DNA from: Syntrophaceae bacterium UBA4059
GTDB lineage: Bacteria; Desulfobacterota; Syntrophia; Syntrophales; Smithellaceae
Assembly (NCBI GenBank): GCA_002382045.1
Contig: DFZJ01000108.1
Coordinates: 210-10,560 of the forward strand
Direction of reading: 5' to 3'
DNA length: 10,351 nucleotides
Made by a program: the position numbers and the translations under genes. The notes under the pieces are model-generated. The model saw only the letters and a list, made by a program, of their open reading frames with translations. It did not search any database and was not told the DNA's origin. Below, in pieces: positions 1 to 6,763 of the stretch (within the stretch, counting starts at the first letter, position 1; every line of letters begins with the position of its first letter).

Positions 1-72
1 GAATTATTTTAATGTGTTAAATGACATTTTACGGGGTCATCAATGGTGGATGGAACCGAAAAAGAGAATTAC

Positions 73-94
73 TCCGGTAAAACCGGGTTTTTTT
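73..94 (+). terminator. Short hairpin with T-tract, likely intrinsic terminator of the upstream unit
   Basis: A five-pair stem (CCGGT, loop AAA, ACCGG at 74-86), extended by one T-G pair, is followed by seven T residues at 88-94. This is the form of a rho-independent terminator for a transcript entering from the left edge. The stem is short, so the strength is uncertain. It lies just upstream of the chosen start of the next gene, which argues against translation beginning at the earlier ATG at position 43. Confidence 0.5.
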
Positions 95-135
95 ATTTAG
101 GTTATTTACCAATCGCTGTAACGAAAGGTGCTGAA

Positions 136-891
136 ATGACGGACGAAGAAACGGTTGATGAAATTTTGGGCGGGAGCCTGAAAATCCGGCAGAGCCAGCG
201 CGGCTATCGTTTTAATCTGGATTCCCTTGTGCTGGCCCACTTTGTGTCTCTGAAATCCCGGAGTGTTAATCTGGACATTGGCTGCGGCAATGGCATCCTT
301 GCGCTGGTTCTGTCCAGACGTTATGCGCAGTCGCGCTGGTATGGCCTGGAGGTGCAGGAGGGGCTTGCCTTGCTCGCTCAAAAAAATGTTGAACAAAACG
401 GTCTGGAGCTTCGTGTGATCATTGACAGGGGGGATGTGCGGGACATCAAAAAAATCTACCAACCCCATTCCTTTGATCATGTCGTTTTCAATCCCCCTTA
501 CCGCAAAATCAATTCCGGACGGATGAATCCCCTGCCGGAAAAAGCCGTTGCCCGTCATGAAATCAGCGGTTCGCTCGAATACTTTCTTGCTGCGGCCCGA
601 TATGCGCTCAAACCAAAAGGGCGGGTGTTTGCGATTTATCCGGCAACACGACTTGTCGAGTTGATCTGCCTGTTTCGTAAGCAGGATATTGAACCCAAAA
701 GAATGAAACTGGTTTTTTCGGATGCCGCATCGGATGCGGAATTTGTTCTGGTTGAAGGGCGGAAAGGTTCACGCGAAGAACTCAAAATGGAGCCGCCGCT
801 TTTTATCTATGAAGAACCCAAAAAATATACACAGACCATGAAAAACATCTTCAATGACCTTGCTTTGCCTCCCGAACTCTCCGACGGCTGA
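136..891 (+). CDS. trmN6: TrmN6-like tRNA1(Val) (adenine37-N6)-methyltransferase
   Basis: This 251-residue protein is a Rossmann-fold methyltransferase predicted to use S-adenosylmethionine to methylate the exocyclic N6 of an adenine, by family the A37 next to the anticodon of tRNA1(Val). The N-terminus carries the family signature Q-x-x-x-G-Y-R-F-x-x-D-S (residues 20-30). The SAM-binding motif LDIGCGNG is at 46-53 and the catalytic motif NPPY is at 119-122, as in amino-N6-adenine methyltransferases such as E. coli YfiC. Length matches the family. The ATG at 136 is chosen because AAAGG (124-128) sits seven bases upstream. An in-frame ATG at 43 would run through a terminator-like hairpin and add residues unlike the family. 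The last 41 bases overlap the convergent dciA. The fold and N6-adenine chemistry are secure; the exact tRNA target is inferred from family membership. Confidence 0.87.
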   Translation: MTDEETVDEILGGSLKIRQSQRGYRFNLDSLVLAHFVSLKSRSVNLDIGCGNGILALVLSRRYAQSRWYGLEVQEGLALLAQKNVEQNGLELRVIIDRGDVRDIKKIYQPHSFDHVVFNPPYRKINSGRMNPLPEKAVARHEISGSLEYFLAAARYALKPKGRVFAIYPATRLVELICLFRKQDIEPKRMKLVFSDAASDAEFVLVEGRKGSREELKMEPPLFIYEEPKKYTQTMKNIFNDLALPPELSDG

Positions 892-1351
892 TTTCCATCT
901 TCATGACCCGCTTTACAATCTCGGCCAATTCCTGGTCAGCCAGTGCTCCCGTGCATTCGGCGATCATCTTTTTATCTCTTTCCCTGAGAACAATCTTTGG
1001 GGCGCCGGTTGCGCTCTGTCCGGCATTTTCAGGCGCAGGGTTGTATCCGACGGTAAACATGATTTCCTTCACGGTCTGTTTCCCGGAAAGATCGTTTATT
1101 TTTTGCCGGATGTCTTCTTTCATGAAATGAAGCTGCTGCACCCAGACGGAAGAGGTTGTTTTGACAAACAGGGTTCCCTCCCGCCAGCCGTCCGGCTTTG
1201 TCTGAGCGGCAATCTGTTTGCCAACCGCTTTCGGCCAGAGCTTCAAAAGAGCGCTTTTTTCCGGCCTGGCGGCGAGGCCTCTTTTTTTCAAGGCGGGCAG
1301 CAATATTTCGCCAATGGATTGTAATCGTCTCTGGGAAGATCTTCTTCTCAT
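851..1351 (-). CDS. dciA: DciA-type replicative helicase loader (DUF721 family)
   Basis: This 166-residue protein matches the DUF721/DciA family, which brings the replicative helicase DnaB onto DNA in bacteria lacking DnaC or DnaI. Family features visible are the N-terminal IGEIL...L..RGL stretch (13-26), the core W-P-K-A-V-G-K-Q-I-A (39-48), and G-T-L-F-V followed by S-S-x-W-x-x-Q-L (59-74). A basic N-terminus (RRRSSQRR) and a charged helical tail are also present; the tail beyond about residue 105 is less conserved. It is probably the last gene of the minus-strand block, 31 bases after the histidine kinase. No convincing Shine-Dalgarno precedes its ATG (upstream context AAATTAAAACC), so translation may depend on coupling. 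Its 3' end overlaps trmN6 by 41 bases, and no separate terminator is visible. Family assignment is good; the DnaB-loading role is known from other bacteria and inferred here. Confidence 0.82.
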   Translation of the reverse strand: MRRRSSQRRLQSIGEILLPALKKRGLAARPEKSALLKLWPKAVGKQIAAQTKPDGWREGTLFVKTTSSVWVQQLHFMKEDIRQKINDLSGKQTVKEIMFTVGYNPAPENAGQSATGAPKIVLRERDKKMIAECTGALADQELAEIVKRVMKMEISRRRVREAKQGH

Positions 1352-1382
1352 GGTTTTAATTTGACATCATTTGCGTGGACGA

Positions 1383-3398
1383 TCAAGCTGAATCAAAAAT
1401 CGGCAGAGATATTTGTGTGGATTTTTTTATGGTCTGCTGCCGGGGTTGTTGACCGAGAATCATCCGCAATTGCTTGGAAATGTCGCCTATGGTGAAAGGC
1501 TTTTGAATGAAGCCGTCGCAGCCGCGGGCGATAATTTTACTGGCCTTGCCGTTCAGGCTGTAACCGCTGGACAGTAAGACTTTGGCTTGCGGGTTGATTT
1601 TTTTGATTTCATCAAAAATTTCTCCACCACTCATATCCGGCATGACCATGTCCAGGATGACCAGATCAATTTCCTTCTGCTGCTCTCTGTATAAATCGAC
1701 TGCGGAAGGGCCGTCCTGAGCGGTGATGACGGTGTAGCCCAGTGATTTAAGCATGTCGCCTGCGACATCCAGAATGGTGGCTTCATCGTCCACCAGCAGA
1801 ATGGTTTCTGTCGATGGCGACATATAGACGATGTTTTCTGATTCCGGATAATTTTCTTTTTCGATTTTTTTGTCGGAGACAGGCAGGTAAATATTAAACG
1901 TCGAACCCTGTCCTTTTTCCGAGTAGACATTGATAAAGCCGCTGTGATTTTTAATGATGCCGTAAACGGATGCAAGGCCAAGCCCCGTGCCGCGCCCCAT
2001 TGCCTTGGTTGTGAAGAAGGGCTCAAAAATTCTTTCCCTGGTTTTCTCATCCATGCCGACGCCCGTGTCGGTCACGGAGATTTTGACATAGCGGCCGGTT
2101 TTGCCGTTGTGCTGGGCGAAGTGATTCTCATCCAGCGCGACATTTGTTGTTTCGATATAAAGATCCCCGCCGCCGGGCATGGCCTGCCACGCGTTGACAA
2201 AAAGATTCAGGAGAACCTGTTCGATCTGCCCCTGATCGACATCCGTGGGCCAGAGCTTATCTTTAAAGTAACGATGAATTCTTATTTCCTTTTTGGTGCG
2301 GCCGATCGTTTCGGATGTTTTTTCAATCAGCGCGTTCAGGTCCACTCGTTTGACTTCATACTTGCCGCCGCGGGCAAAGCCGAGCAATTGCCTGGTCAAG
2401 TTTGCGCCGCTCATGACAAGGGTTTCGATGGTCTTGATGTGCTCATAATGAGGTGCGCTTTTATCAAGCTTCAGCAGGGCCAGAGAAGCATGTCCCTGGA
2501 TGCCCATCAGCAGATTGTTAAAATCATGGGCGATCCCGCCGGCCAGTGTGCCGATGGATTCCATCTTTTGCGCCTGCAGCAGTCTTGTTTCCGTTCTCTT
2601 CTGTTTGGTAATGTCACGCATAAAGTTTAAAGTCGCGGGCAGGTTTTCCCACAGGATCATCACGCTGTTGGTTTCGACCCAAAGGGTTGATCCTTCTTTG
2701 TTGACCATGCGAAAACTGTGATGAACAGCCGAGTTGTCACCCTGGAGAATGGCTTTTTGCCTTTCTGCGACCATTTCCCGGTCTTCAGCAATCACCAGAT
2801 CAAGAAATGGAATAAACGGGAGATCGGCCACCGGGTAACCGAGCATTTTTTCAATGCGAGTATTGGCAAAGCTGATGGTCCCATCGGTGATAATGAAGAT
2901 GGCTTCGCTGGAATGTTCAATCAACTGGCGGTATTTTTCCTCGGATTTTTGCAGCGCTTCTTCCACTTCTCTCCTCTGGGTAATATCTTTGGAGACGACC
3001 GATACGGCGATAATTTTTTCAGGATGGGCCGAATCTCTTACCGGACTGAAGGTGCGCAGAAAATATCCGCCGTCCCGGGTGCTCTGGTGCTCGTCGTGAA
3101 TCGAGGCGCCGGTTTCACAGACGGTTTTTACGCTTGCTTCAAATCGGGCGTTTTGCTCAGGCGAGTGAAAATATTGATAAGAAAAATCGGTAATTTTTGC
3201 CTTCGATATATTTAAGCGCTGCATGTGGTTATGATTCATGAAAAGATAGCGGCAACGCGCATCAACAAGGTACAGCGAGTCGCTGGTGGAATCGACCAGG
3301 TTGCGGTATTGATTTTCAATCTCAAGCTGCTCGCGCAGTTTTCGAGATAACTCAGCGTTTCTTTGTTCAAGTTCTTCGTACGTCGGTTTTGATTCCAT
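1383..3398 (-). CDS. Soluble hybrid histidine kinase: PAS-PAS-HisKA-HATPase-REC
   Basis: This 671-residue sensor kinase starts with a short helical segment (about 5-32) followed by two PAS domains (about 30-142 and 152-266). The dimerisation and phosphoacceptor domain has H291 in G-G-I-A-H-D-F-N-N-L-L. The ATP-binding domain shows the N box (N398, N402), the G1 box D-T-G-V-G-M (444-449), the F box around 459-463 and the G2 box G-T-G-L-G-L (470-475). A C-terminal receiver domain (about 531-648) has acidic residues D537 and D538, phosphoacceptor D583 and lysine K633. All catalytic residues are intact. There is no signal peptide or membrane segment, so it should sense a cytoplasmic signal. No DNA-binding output or partner response regulator lies nearby, so onward signalling must use another protein. 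It follows the macro-domain gene by 21 bases. The ligand cannot be read from the sequence. Confidence 0.93.
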   Translation of the reverse strand: MESKPTYEELEQRNAELSRKLREQLEIENQYRNLVDSTSDSLYLVDARCRYLFMNHNHMQRLNISKAKITDFSYQYFHSPEQNARFEASVKTVCETGASIHDEHQSTRDGGYFLRTFSPVRDSAHPEKIIAVSVVSKDITQRREVEEALQKSEEKYRQLIEHSSEAIFIITDGTISFANTRIEKMLGYPVADLPFIPFLDLVIAEDREMVAERQKAILQGDNSAVHHSFRMVNKEGSTLWVETNSVMILWENLPATLNFMRDITKQKRTETRLLQAQKMESIGTLAGGIAHDFNNLLMGIQGHASLALLKLDKSAPHYEHIKTIETLVMSGANLTRQLLGFARGGKYEVKRVDLNALIEKTSETIGRTKKEIRIHRYFKDKLWPTDVDQGQIEQVLLNLFVNAWQAMPGGGDLYIETTNVALDENHFAQHNGKTGRYVKISVTDTGVGMDEKTRERIFEPFFTTKAMGRGTGLGLASVYGIIKNHSGFINVYSEKGQGSTFNIYLPVSDKKIEKENYPESENIVYMSPSTETILLVDDEATILDVAGDMLKSLGYTVITAQDGPSAVDLYREQQKEIDLVILDMVMPDMSGGEIFDEIKKINPQAKVLLSSGYSLNGKASKIIARGCDGFIQKPFTIGDISKQLRMILGQQPRQQTIKKSTQISLPIFDSA

Positions 3399-3419
3399 GG
3401 ATACATCTCATCTTTAAAA

Positions 3420-3959
3420 CTAAATTAATTTTCTCAATTCCCCGGAAAAAAAATTATAAATTTTTTGATCAAATAAAACGTGGCGGATGATCTGAATCTG
3501 TGTGTTTTCCCGGACGAATTCAACGCAGGACTTCAGCGCCAGATGAGCGGCTTCCTGCAGAGGATAGCCATAAGTGCCGCAACTTATAGCCGGAAAAGAG
3601 ATGCTTTGCAAGCCTTTCTTTGCAGCCAGCTTCAGGCTGTTGGTGTATGCGGCAGCCAGCAGACCTGCTTCGTTGTGTGTGCCACCCTGATAGACGGGGC
3701 CAACCGTGTGGATGACGTATCGTGCCTTGAGGTTGCCGCCGGTTGTGATGACGGCCTGCCCCGTCGGACAGCCTCCGATTTGACGGCATTCGGCCATAAT
3801 CGCCGGCCCGCCGGCGCGGTGAATCGCGCCATCGACTCCGGCGCCGCCGGCCAGCCGGCTGTTGGCGGCGTTGACGACGGCATCCGTGCTTTCCTCCGTG
3901 ATGTCTCCCCGCGCCAGTTCGATAATCGTTTGATTAAATTTTGCCTGCATTTTTTTCAC
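3420..3959 (-). CDS. Macro-domain protein, probable O-acetyl-ADP-ribose deacetylase or ADP-ribose hydrolase
   Basis: A single stand-alone macro domain of 179 residues of the YmdB/MacroD type, which binds ADP-ribose and hydrolyses O-acetyl-ADP-ribose or ADP-ribosyl esters on protein side chains. Visible signatures are A-R-G-D-I-T (16-21), V-V-N-A-A-N (28-33), the catalytic loop G-G-A-G-V-D-G-A-I-H (38-47) with the expected Asp43, and the phosphate-binding F-P-A-I-S-C-G-x-Y-G-Y-P (122-133). The usual GGGG before V-D-G is GGAG here. A GTG start at 3959 overlaps the stop of the mutase gene by four bases; an ATG three codons later (3950) is an equally possible start, and neither has a strong ribosome-binding site. 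The overlap suggests translational coupling. The domain is certain; the exact substrate is inferred. The link to a glycolytic enzyme is unexplained. Confidence 0.92.
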   Translation of the reverse strand: MKKMQAKFNQTIIELARGDITEESTDAVVNAANSRLAGGAGVDGAIHRAGGPAIMAECRQIGGCPTGQAVITTGGNLKARYVIHTVGPVYQGGTHNEAGLLAAAYTNSLKLAAKKGLQSISFPAISCGTYGYPLQEAAHLALKSCVEFVRENTQIQIIRHVLFDQKIYNFFSGELRKLI

Positions 3960-5539
3960 TCGGTGGAGATTTTGCTTCCTTCTCCGTAAACCAGCATCCG
4001 GTAAGTTTTTTCAATCCGGTCCCAGTTGTCTTCACGATCCATCGACCAGTAGCGGCCGATGACCGAGACCACCTGTCCCAACTGCAGCGACTGGCATTTT
4101 TCTTCCACCTGTTGAATGTAGTGCCCGCCGCTTTGGGCCTGTTCGCCGCGCCGTCCCAGCATGGCATGAATATACATCTGCCGGATGCCCTGCTGACTGG
4201 CCATGTCCATTAATGCAAACAGATGCTTAATGGAACCGTGTGAACTGAAAAAAGAGACAATCCCCATCAGGTGCAGGGCTGTGCCGTTTTGTTTTGCCCG
4301 AGCCATCATGTTGACGAAGGCCTGGTTTTTGTAAAAATCACGGCTGGCGATGGACTGATCGATATGAACACGGTCGGAATAAATCCGGCGGCCTGCGCCC
4401 ATATGCAGGTGCCCCGCTTCGGAATTGCCGACGGTTTTTTCAGGCAGTCCCACGGCAAGGCCTGATGCGGCGAGTTGCGCTGAAGGATAGCCGGCGCGCA
4501 ACTTATCCATCACCGGCGTTTGAGCGCAGGCAATTAAATTGCCTTTTGTATTTTCACAAAGGCCCCAGCCGTCCAGAATGATCAGACATAAACGTGATTG
4601 CGGTGTGAATGATTTTTGGTCTTGTTCGATGAGCGATGCACCGGTCATCGAAGCGGGTGTGGGCAGGCCCATAATGTCCAGGATGGTCGGCGCGATGTCC
4701 GTCAGCTCTCCTTCCGGCTTTAGGGTCAGGGTTTTATCCGGGTGCAGTAAAATAAACGGCACGGGGCTGTCCGTGTGTCCGGTGTCCACGCCTCCGTCCG
4801 GATACAGCCATTTTTCCACCGTGCCGTGATCGGCGGTGACGATGACGGTCATGTTTTGTCGGAGGGCTTCATCAATCAGAAGGCCCGCGTGCTTGTCCAC
4901 CGCCTGGATGGCCCGGAGCACCGCCGGTTCATTTTCAATATGGCCGACAACATCCACGTTCGGGAAATTCACAACCGTAAAGTTGCAGCCGGGATCTTTG
5001 ATTTTTCCGATTGCCGCCCGTGTTATTTCTTCAATGGACATCTCCGGCGCTTCATCAAACAGCTTGACGTCCTTGCGCGTCGGGATGACGATTCTCTCTT
5101 CTCCCGGCAGCGGGTCGGATTTCTTGCCGTTGAAGAAAAAGCTGACATGAACGGCTTTTTCCGCTTCCGTTATTTTGGCCTGAGTTAAACCATGTTCGGC
5201 GATGACGTCGCTCAGCGTATCTGCAAGAACGCCCTGAGGAGGAAAAGCGACTTCGACGTTTAATCCTTTCTGATACTCGATCATGGTCGCAAAGTTAACC
5301 GGGAGGTTAGGCGCAATCGGGAATTCATGGAAATGATTTTCCGTGAAGCTGCGGGTCAATTCAATTTCGCGTTCACCGCGAATGTTATAGAAAATAACTG
5401 AATCACCCGAATGGATTCTTCCCAGAGGTTCGTTTTGACCGTTGACCAGAACCAGTGGAAGGAGCGTTTCGTCTTCTTCACCCCGGGTATAGGCGTTACG
5501 GACGGCAATCGACAGGGGAAACTTATTTTCAGGACACAT
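3956..5539 (-). CDS. Circularly permuted cofactor-independent phosphoglycerate mutase (GpmI family)
   Basis: GpmI enzymes interconvert 3- and 2-phosphoglycerate through a phosphoserine and two metal ions, usually manganese. All parts of the family are present in this 527-residue protein, but in rotated order. Residues about 7-304 correspond to the normal C-terminal part: Y-N-I-R-G-E-R (51-57, substrate arginines 54 and 57), K128, D196 and H200 in V-D-V-V-G-H, D237 and H238 in A-D-H-G, H255, then the usual terminal motif M-T-G-x-S-L-I (298-304). After a linker (305-317) comes the normal N-terminus: L-D-G-W-G (322-326), catalytic S373 in G-N-S-E, H434, and G-R-Y-W-S-M-D-R (495-502). The frame is continuous. 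The usual D-G-G-V-H-S-H and L-D-G-R-D-T-P-P loops are changed (428-439, 461-469), with the second acidic residue lost. Family membership is certain; activity is likely but untested. A candidate promoter lies just upstream. Confidence 0.9.
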   Translation of the reverse strand: MCPENKFPLSIAVRNAYTRGEEDETLLPLVLVNGQNEPLGRIHSGDSVIFYNIRGEREIELTRSFTENHFHEFPIAPNLPVNFATMIEYQKGLNVEVAFPPQGVLADTLSDVIAEHGLTQAKITEAEKAVHVSFFFNGKKSDPLPGEERIVIPTRKDVKLFDEAPEMSIEEITRAAIGKIKDPGCNFTVVNFPNVDVVGHIENEPAVLRAIQAVDKHAGLLIDEALRQNMTVIVTADHGTVEKWLYPDGGVDTGHTDSPVPFILLHPDKTLTLKPEGELTDIAPTILDIMGLPTPASMTGASLIEQDQKSFTPQSRLCLIILDGWGLCENTKGNLIACAQTPVMDKLRAGYPSAQLAASGLAVGLPEKTVGNSEAGHLHMGAGRRIYSDRVHIDQSIASRDFYKNQAFVNMMARAKQNGTALHLMGIVSFFSSHGSIKHLFALMDMASQQGIRQMYIHAMLGRRGEQAQSGGHYIQQVEEKCQSLQLGQVVSVIGRYWSMDREDNWDRIEKTYRMLVYGEGSKISTE

Positions 5540-5584
5540 GAATACACCAGTTTTTCCATGGAAAAGTGTTACTTTCGGGGTGAA

Positions 5585-5613
5585 TATCTAGCGAAATAAT
5601 TCCAACCTGTAAA
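5585..5613 (-). promoter_or_regulatory. Candidate sigma70 promoter for the minus-strand block
   Basis: On the minus strand, TTTACA (5613-5608) and TAGATA (5590-5585) are separated by 17 bases. The -35 element matches the consensus at five of six positions, the -10 at only three. The predicted start would lie about 40 bases before the mutase ATG at 5539. Position and spacing fit, but the weak -10 makes this tentative. Confidence 0.35.
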
Positions 5614-5655
5614 GAGAAAAGATTGTTGCCCCAGGTCAGGGACAGCCTTTTTAAC

Positions 5656-5684
5656 TTGAAAATTAAGCGCTTAAATGATAGATG
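5656..5684 (+). promoter_or_regulatory. Candidate promoter of the rightward operon with palindrome in its spacer
   Basis: TTGAAA (5656-5661) and TAGATG (5679-5684) are 17 bases apart, and the -10 is preceded by TGA, which fits an extended -10. A perfect 12-base palindrome, TTAAGCGCTTAA (5663-5674), fills most of the spacer, the place where a repressor or spacer-binding activator would act. The -10 itself is a poor match, so both promoter and operator are inferences. Confidence 0.35.
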
Positions 5685-5714
5685 CCGCAAAAGTATTAAC
5701 GGGAAGGAATGTCC

Positions 5715-6110
5715 ATGCAAGCGGCGCTATCGGGAAAAGAGAATCAACACGAAAGTTTATGTGAAGAACTGTTAAGGGAAAGGGCGGCTGTTTTGAGCCG
5801 TGCCGGCTTTGCCGTGGAAGATGCGCTGGAGCTGTTAATGAAGGTCGAGCGGCAGATTGAACAGAAGATCGAGCAGCTGCGGCTGGTTCAAAACGCCGAT
5901 TCCGATTTGCGAAACCTGCCGGATCCCCGGTCAATGTTCGAAGAAATTAATTCGATGATCGATCAATTCAATACGATACGTCAGAGAGCTGAAATCCAAT
6001 ATTACTACCTGATTGTGACTCGCGAAGCATTGGGGCTCCGGCGGCATGAAACGGTTCAACGACTCTACCGGATTCCTCCCAAGAAGAAAAAGATGCAGGC
6101 TATTTATTAA
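5715..6110 (+). CDS. Small helical/coiled-coil protein of unknown function
   Basis: I do not recognise this 131-residue protein. It has no signal peptide or membrane segment and is rich in charged and leucine/glutamine residues. Two regions look helical and coiled-coil prone: residues about 12-60 (E-x-L-L-x-E-R near 19-23, then V-E-R-Q-I-E-Q-K-I-E-Q-L at 44-55) and about 74-115. A proline break (N-L-P-D-P-R, 67-72) separates them. It ends in a basic patch, P-P-K-K-K-K (121-126), which could bind nucleic acid or an acidic partner. The ATG at 5715 is preferred over that at 5709 because GGAAGGA (5702-5708) lies six bases before it but abuts the earlier one. Its stop shares a base with the pcm start (TAATG), so the genes are coupled. 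It occupies the place surE takes before pcm in enterobacteria but is not SurE. Base composition resembles its neighbours. Confidence 0.72.
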   Translation: MQAALSGKENQHESLCEELLRERAAVLSRAGFAVEDALELLMKVERQIEQKIEQLRLVQNADSDLRNLPDPRSMFEEINSMIDQFNTIRQRAEIQYYYLIVTREALGLRRHETVQRLYRIPPKKKKMQAIY

Positions 6111-6763
6111 TGGACAGATACAAAAAGCAGCGCGCACGGATGGTGGAAACGCAGATTCGGGCGCGTTTGGTAAACGATCCCCATGTGTTGAAAGTCATGG
6201 AAACCATCCCCCGCCACCTTTTTGTGGATGAAGGTTTGATGGATCAGGCCTACAGCGACAACCCGCTGCCCATCGGAGAAAAACAAACTATTTCACAACC
6301 CTATATTGTTGCTTTAATGACACAGGCCCTGGAGTTAAAGGGGCGGGAGCGGGTGCTGGAAATCGGGACGGGATCGGGCTACCAGACGGCGATTTTAGCA
6401 AAGCTCGCGGACAGGGTTTTTTCTATCGAACGCGTGGCCGCACTGGCTGCCCGTGCGCGGAAGATTCTGGACCGGCTCAACTGTTATAACGTTGCCATCC
6501 GTGTGGGTGACGGTTCTTACGGTTGGAAAGAGGAAGCGCCTTTCGACGCGATTATTACGACGGCCGCTGCCCCGCAGGTTCCACAATATCTGGTTGAGCA
6601 ACTCATTCCCGGAGGCAGGCTGATTGTCCCGGTCGGCAGCCGCGACGTCCAAACGCTTTATAAATTTACCCGCTCGACAGAAAATCCGGCTGAACTGAAA
6701 AAAGAAGATCTGGGGGGCTGCCGCTTTGTCAGCTTGATCGGGGAGAGCGGATGGAAAGAATGA
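6110..6763 (+). CDS. pcm: Protein-L-isoaspartate O-methyltransferase
   Basis: This 217-residue cytoplasmic repair enzyme transfers methyl from S-adenosylmethionine to the free carboxyl of isoaspartyl residues in aged proteins, starting their return to normal aspartyl linkages. Family motifs present are the N-terminal M-V-E-T-Q-I (11-16), the substrate-binding stretch G-E-K-Q-T-I-S-Q-P-Y (56-65), the SAM motif V-L-E-I-G-T-G-S-G-Y (82-91) and the post-I/II region F-D-A-I-I-T-T-A-A-A-P (145-155). Length is typical. The ATG shares its A with the stop of the preceding small gene, and only a weak ribosome-binding site is visible, so translational coupling is likely. Its 3' end overlaps the NlpD-like gene by 13 bases. 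The pcm-nlpD order is also found in enterobacteria (surE-pcm-nlpD-rpoS), which supports both calls. Confidence 0.95.
   Translation: MDRYKKQRARMVETQIRARLVNDPHVLKVMETIPRHLFVDEGLMDQAYSDNPLPIGEKQTISQPYIVALMTQALELKGRERVLEIGTGSGYQTAILAKLADRVFSIERVAALAARARKILDRLNCYNVAIRVGDGSYGWKEEAPFDAIITTAAAPQVPQYLVEQLIPGGRLIVPVGSRDVQTLYKFTRSTENPAELKKEDLGGCRFVSLIGESGWKE

Noticed and set aside
2..100. An open frame entering from the left edge (plus strand, stop TAG at 98-100) that could be the C-terminus of an upstream gene.
   Set aside because: Only 32 codons are visible, I recognise no family, and the hairpin and T-tract at 73-94 would lie inside it. A chance open frame of this length is common.
43..135. N-terminal extension of the methyltransferase from ATG 43.
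   Set aside because: It has no ribosome-binding site, runs through a terminator-like hairpin and adds residues absent from the TrmN6 family; ATG 136 has a well-spaced AAAGG.
725..739. Perfect hairpin CCGCAT-CGG-ATGCGG as a possible terminator for the minus-strand block.
   Set aside because: It lies within trmN6 and no T-tract follows it on either strand.
1944..2630. A 228-codon open frame on the plus strand opposite the histidine kinase.
   Set aside because: It lies wholly inside a gene with clear domains on the other strand, and its translation resembles no family I know; it is a shadow frame.
3480..3989. A 169-codon open frame on the plus strand opposite the macro-domain gene.
   Set aside because: The opposite strand has an unambiguous macro domain; no start signal or family features are seen here.
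4590..4640. Possibility that the rotated mutase is two fused fragments or a frameshifted pseudogene.
   Set aside because: The frame is open across the linker, total length (527) is close to normal GpmI, each segment appears once and essentially all catalytic residues are kept.
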